A stretch of 5,913 nucleotides of DNA from an uncultured Bartonella sp. (GTDB taxonomy: Bacteria; Pseudomonadota; Alphaproteobacteria; Rhizobiales; Rhizobiaceae). This document shows, piece after piece, positions 5,748 to 5,913 of the stretch (positions are counted from its first letter, which is position 1; the number at the start of each line of letters is the position of its first letter). The stretch is from contig CALTWN010000047.1 in the NCBI GenBank assembly GCA_943913205.1, forward strand, positions 1 to 5,913. The letters run 5' to 3'. The position numbers and the translations under genes were made by a program. The notes below the pieces were generated by a model. It was given only the letters and a program-made list of their open reading frames with translations. It was not told where the DNA came from and ran no database searches.

Positions 5748-5913
5748 ACTGCTTCCAATTTGGATATATTTATATTAGGCATATCATCAAAAGCAATATT
5801 AAAAGCATCATCAACATTATATATCGTCTTTAAGTAATGTTTAGAAAATATTGGCATTAATGGATATAATAAACGTAATAAGCACCATATAGCATATGCT
5901 GCTAAATATATTG
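5744..5913 (-). CDS. 3' end of an unrecognised gene, cut by the window edge
   Basis: An open frame runs without a stop from the right edge for 55 codons to TGA at 5746-5744. That stop overlaps the ATP-grasp start as ATGA, the classic sign of translational coupling, which is the main reason to call it real. The visible C-terminus begins with a hydrophobic, aromatic stretch (IYLAAYAIWCLLRLLYPLMP), continues through a basic FSKHYLK and ends in an acidic, polar tail (VDDAFNIAFDDMPNINI, then SKLEAV). I do not recognise the family. The first 20 residues could be a membrane helix or a buried amphipathic one. Because it lies directly upstream in the same operon, it likely supplies another step of the same pathway. 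Confidence 0.68.
   Translation of the reverse strand, partial: IYLAAYAIWCLLRLLYPLMPIFSKHYLKTIYNVDDAFNIAFDDMPNINISKLEAV

Overview
This is a strongly AT-rich bacterial window in which every supported gene lies on the minus strand, so transcription runs from high to low coordinates. The best clue to the host is the downstream trio: a phosphatidylcholine synthase (pcs), a 3-hydroxyisobutyryl-CoA hydrolase-type enoyl-CoA hydratase, and a small four-helix membrane protein resembling DUF6163. From memory, this arrangement is typical of Hyphomicrobiales (rhizobia, Brucella, Bartonella and relatives). Together with the low GC content it suggests an AT-rich, probably host-associated alphaproteobacterium. 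The lineage is inferred and was not tested by any search.

Layout in transcription order. (1) 5913-5744: the 3' end (55 codons) of an unrecognised gene, whose stop overlaps the next start as ATGA. (2) 5747-4515: an ATP-grasp carboxylate-amine ligase. (3) 4511-3435: an MFS transporter that appears to lack the twelfth helix. (4) 3430-2333: a saccharopine-dehydrogenase-like NAD(P) oxidoreductase. These four genes are joined by a 4-nt overlap and by 3-nt and 4-nt gaps, so they almost certainly form one operon. Then comes a 121-bp gap with a good ribosome binding site, a small palindrome and a possible promoter. (5) 2211-1477: pcs. (6) 1484-390: the HIBCH-like hydrolase, overlapping pcs by 8 nt. 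(7) 379-2: the small membrane protein, probably starting at GTG.

The downstream group is conserved housekeeping: membrane phosphatidylcholine made from CDP-diacylglycerol and choline, plus acyl-CoA/valine catabolism. The upstream group is the more interesting part. A ligase that joins a carboxylate to an amine, an NAD(P)-dependent enzyme of the saccharopine/lysine dehydrogenase fold and an MFS carrier make a plausible compact pathway for building and exporting (or importing) a small amino-acid-derived molecule, such as a dipeptide-like or opine-like compound or metallophore. The product cannot be deduced from this window, and the operon continues beyond its right edge.

No RNA genes, CRISPR arrays, insertion sequences or convincing intrinsic terminators were seen, and there is no gene-free stretch longer than about 120 bases.
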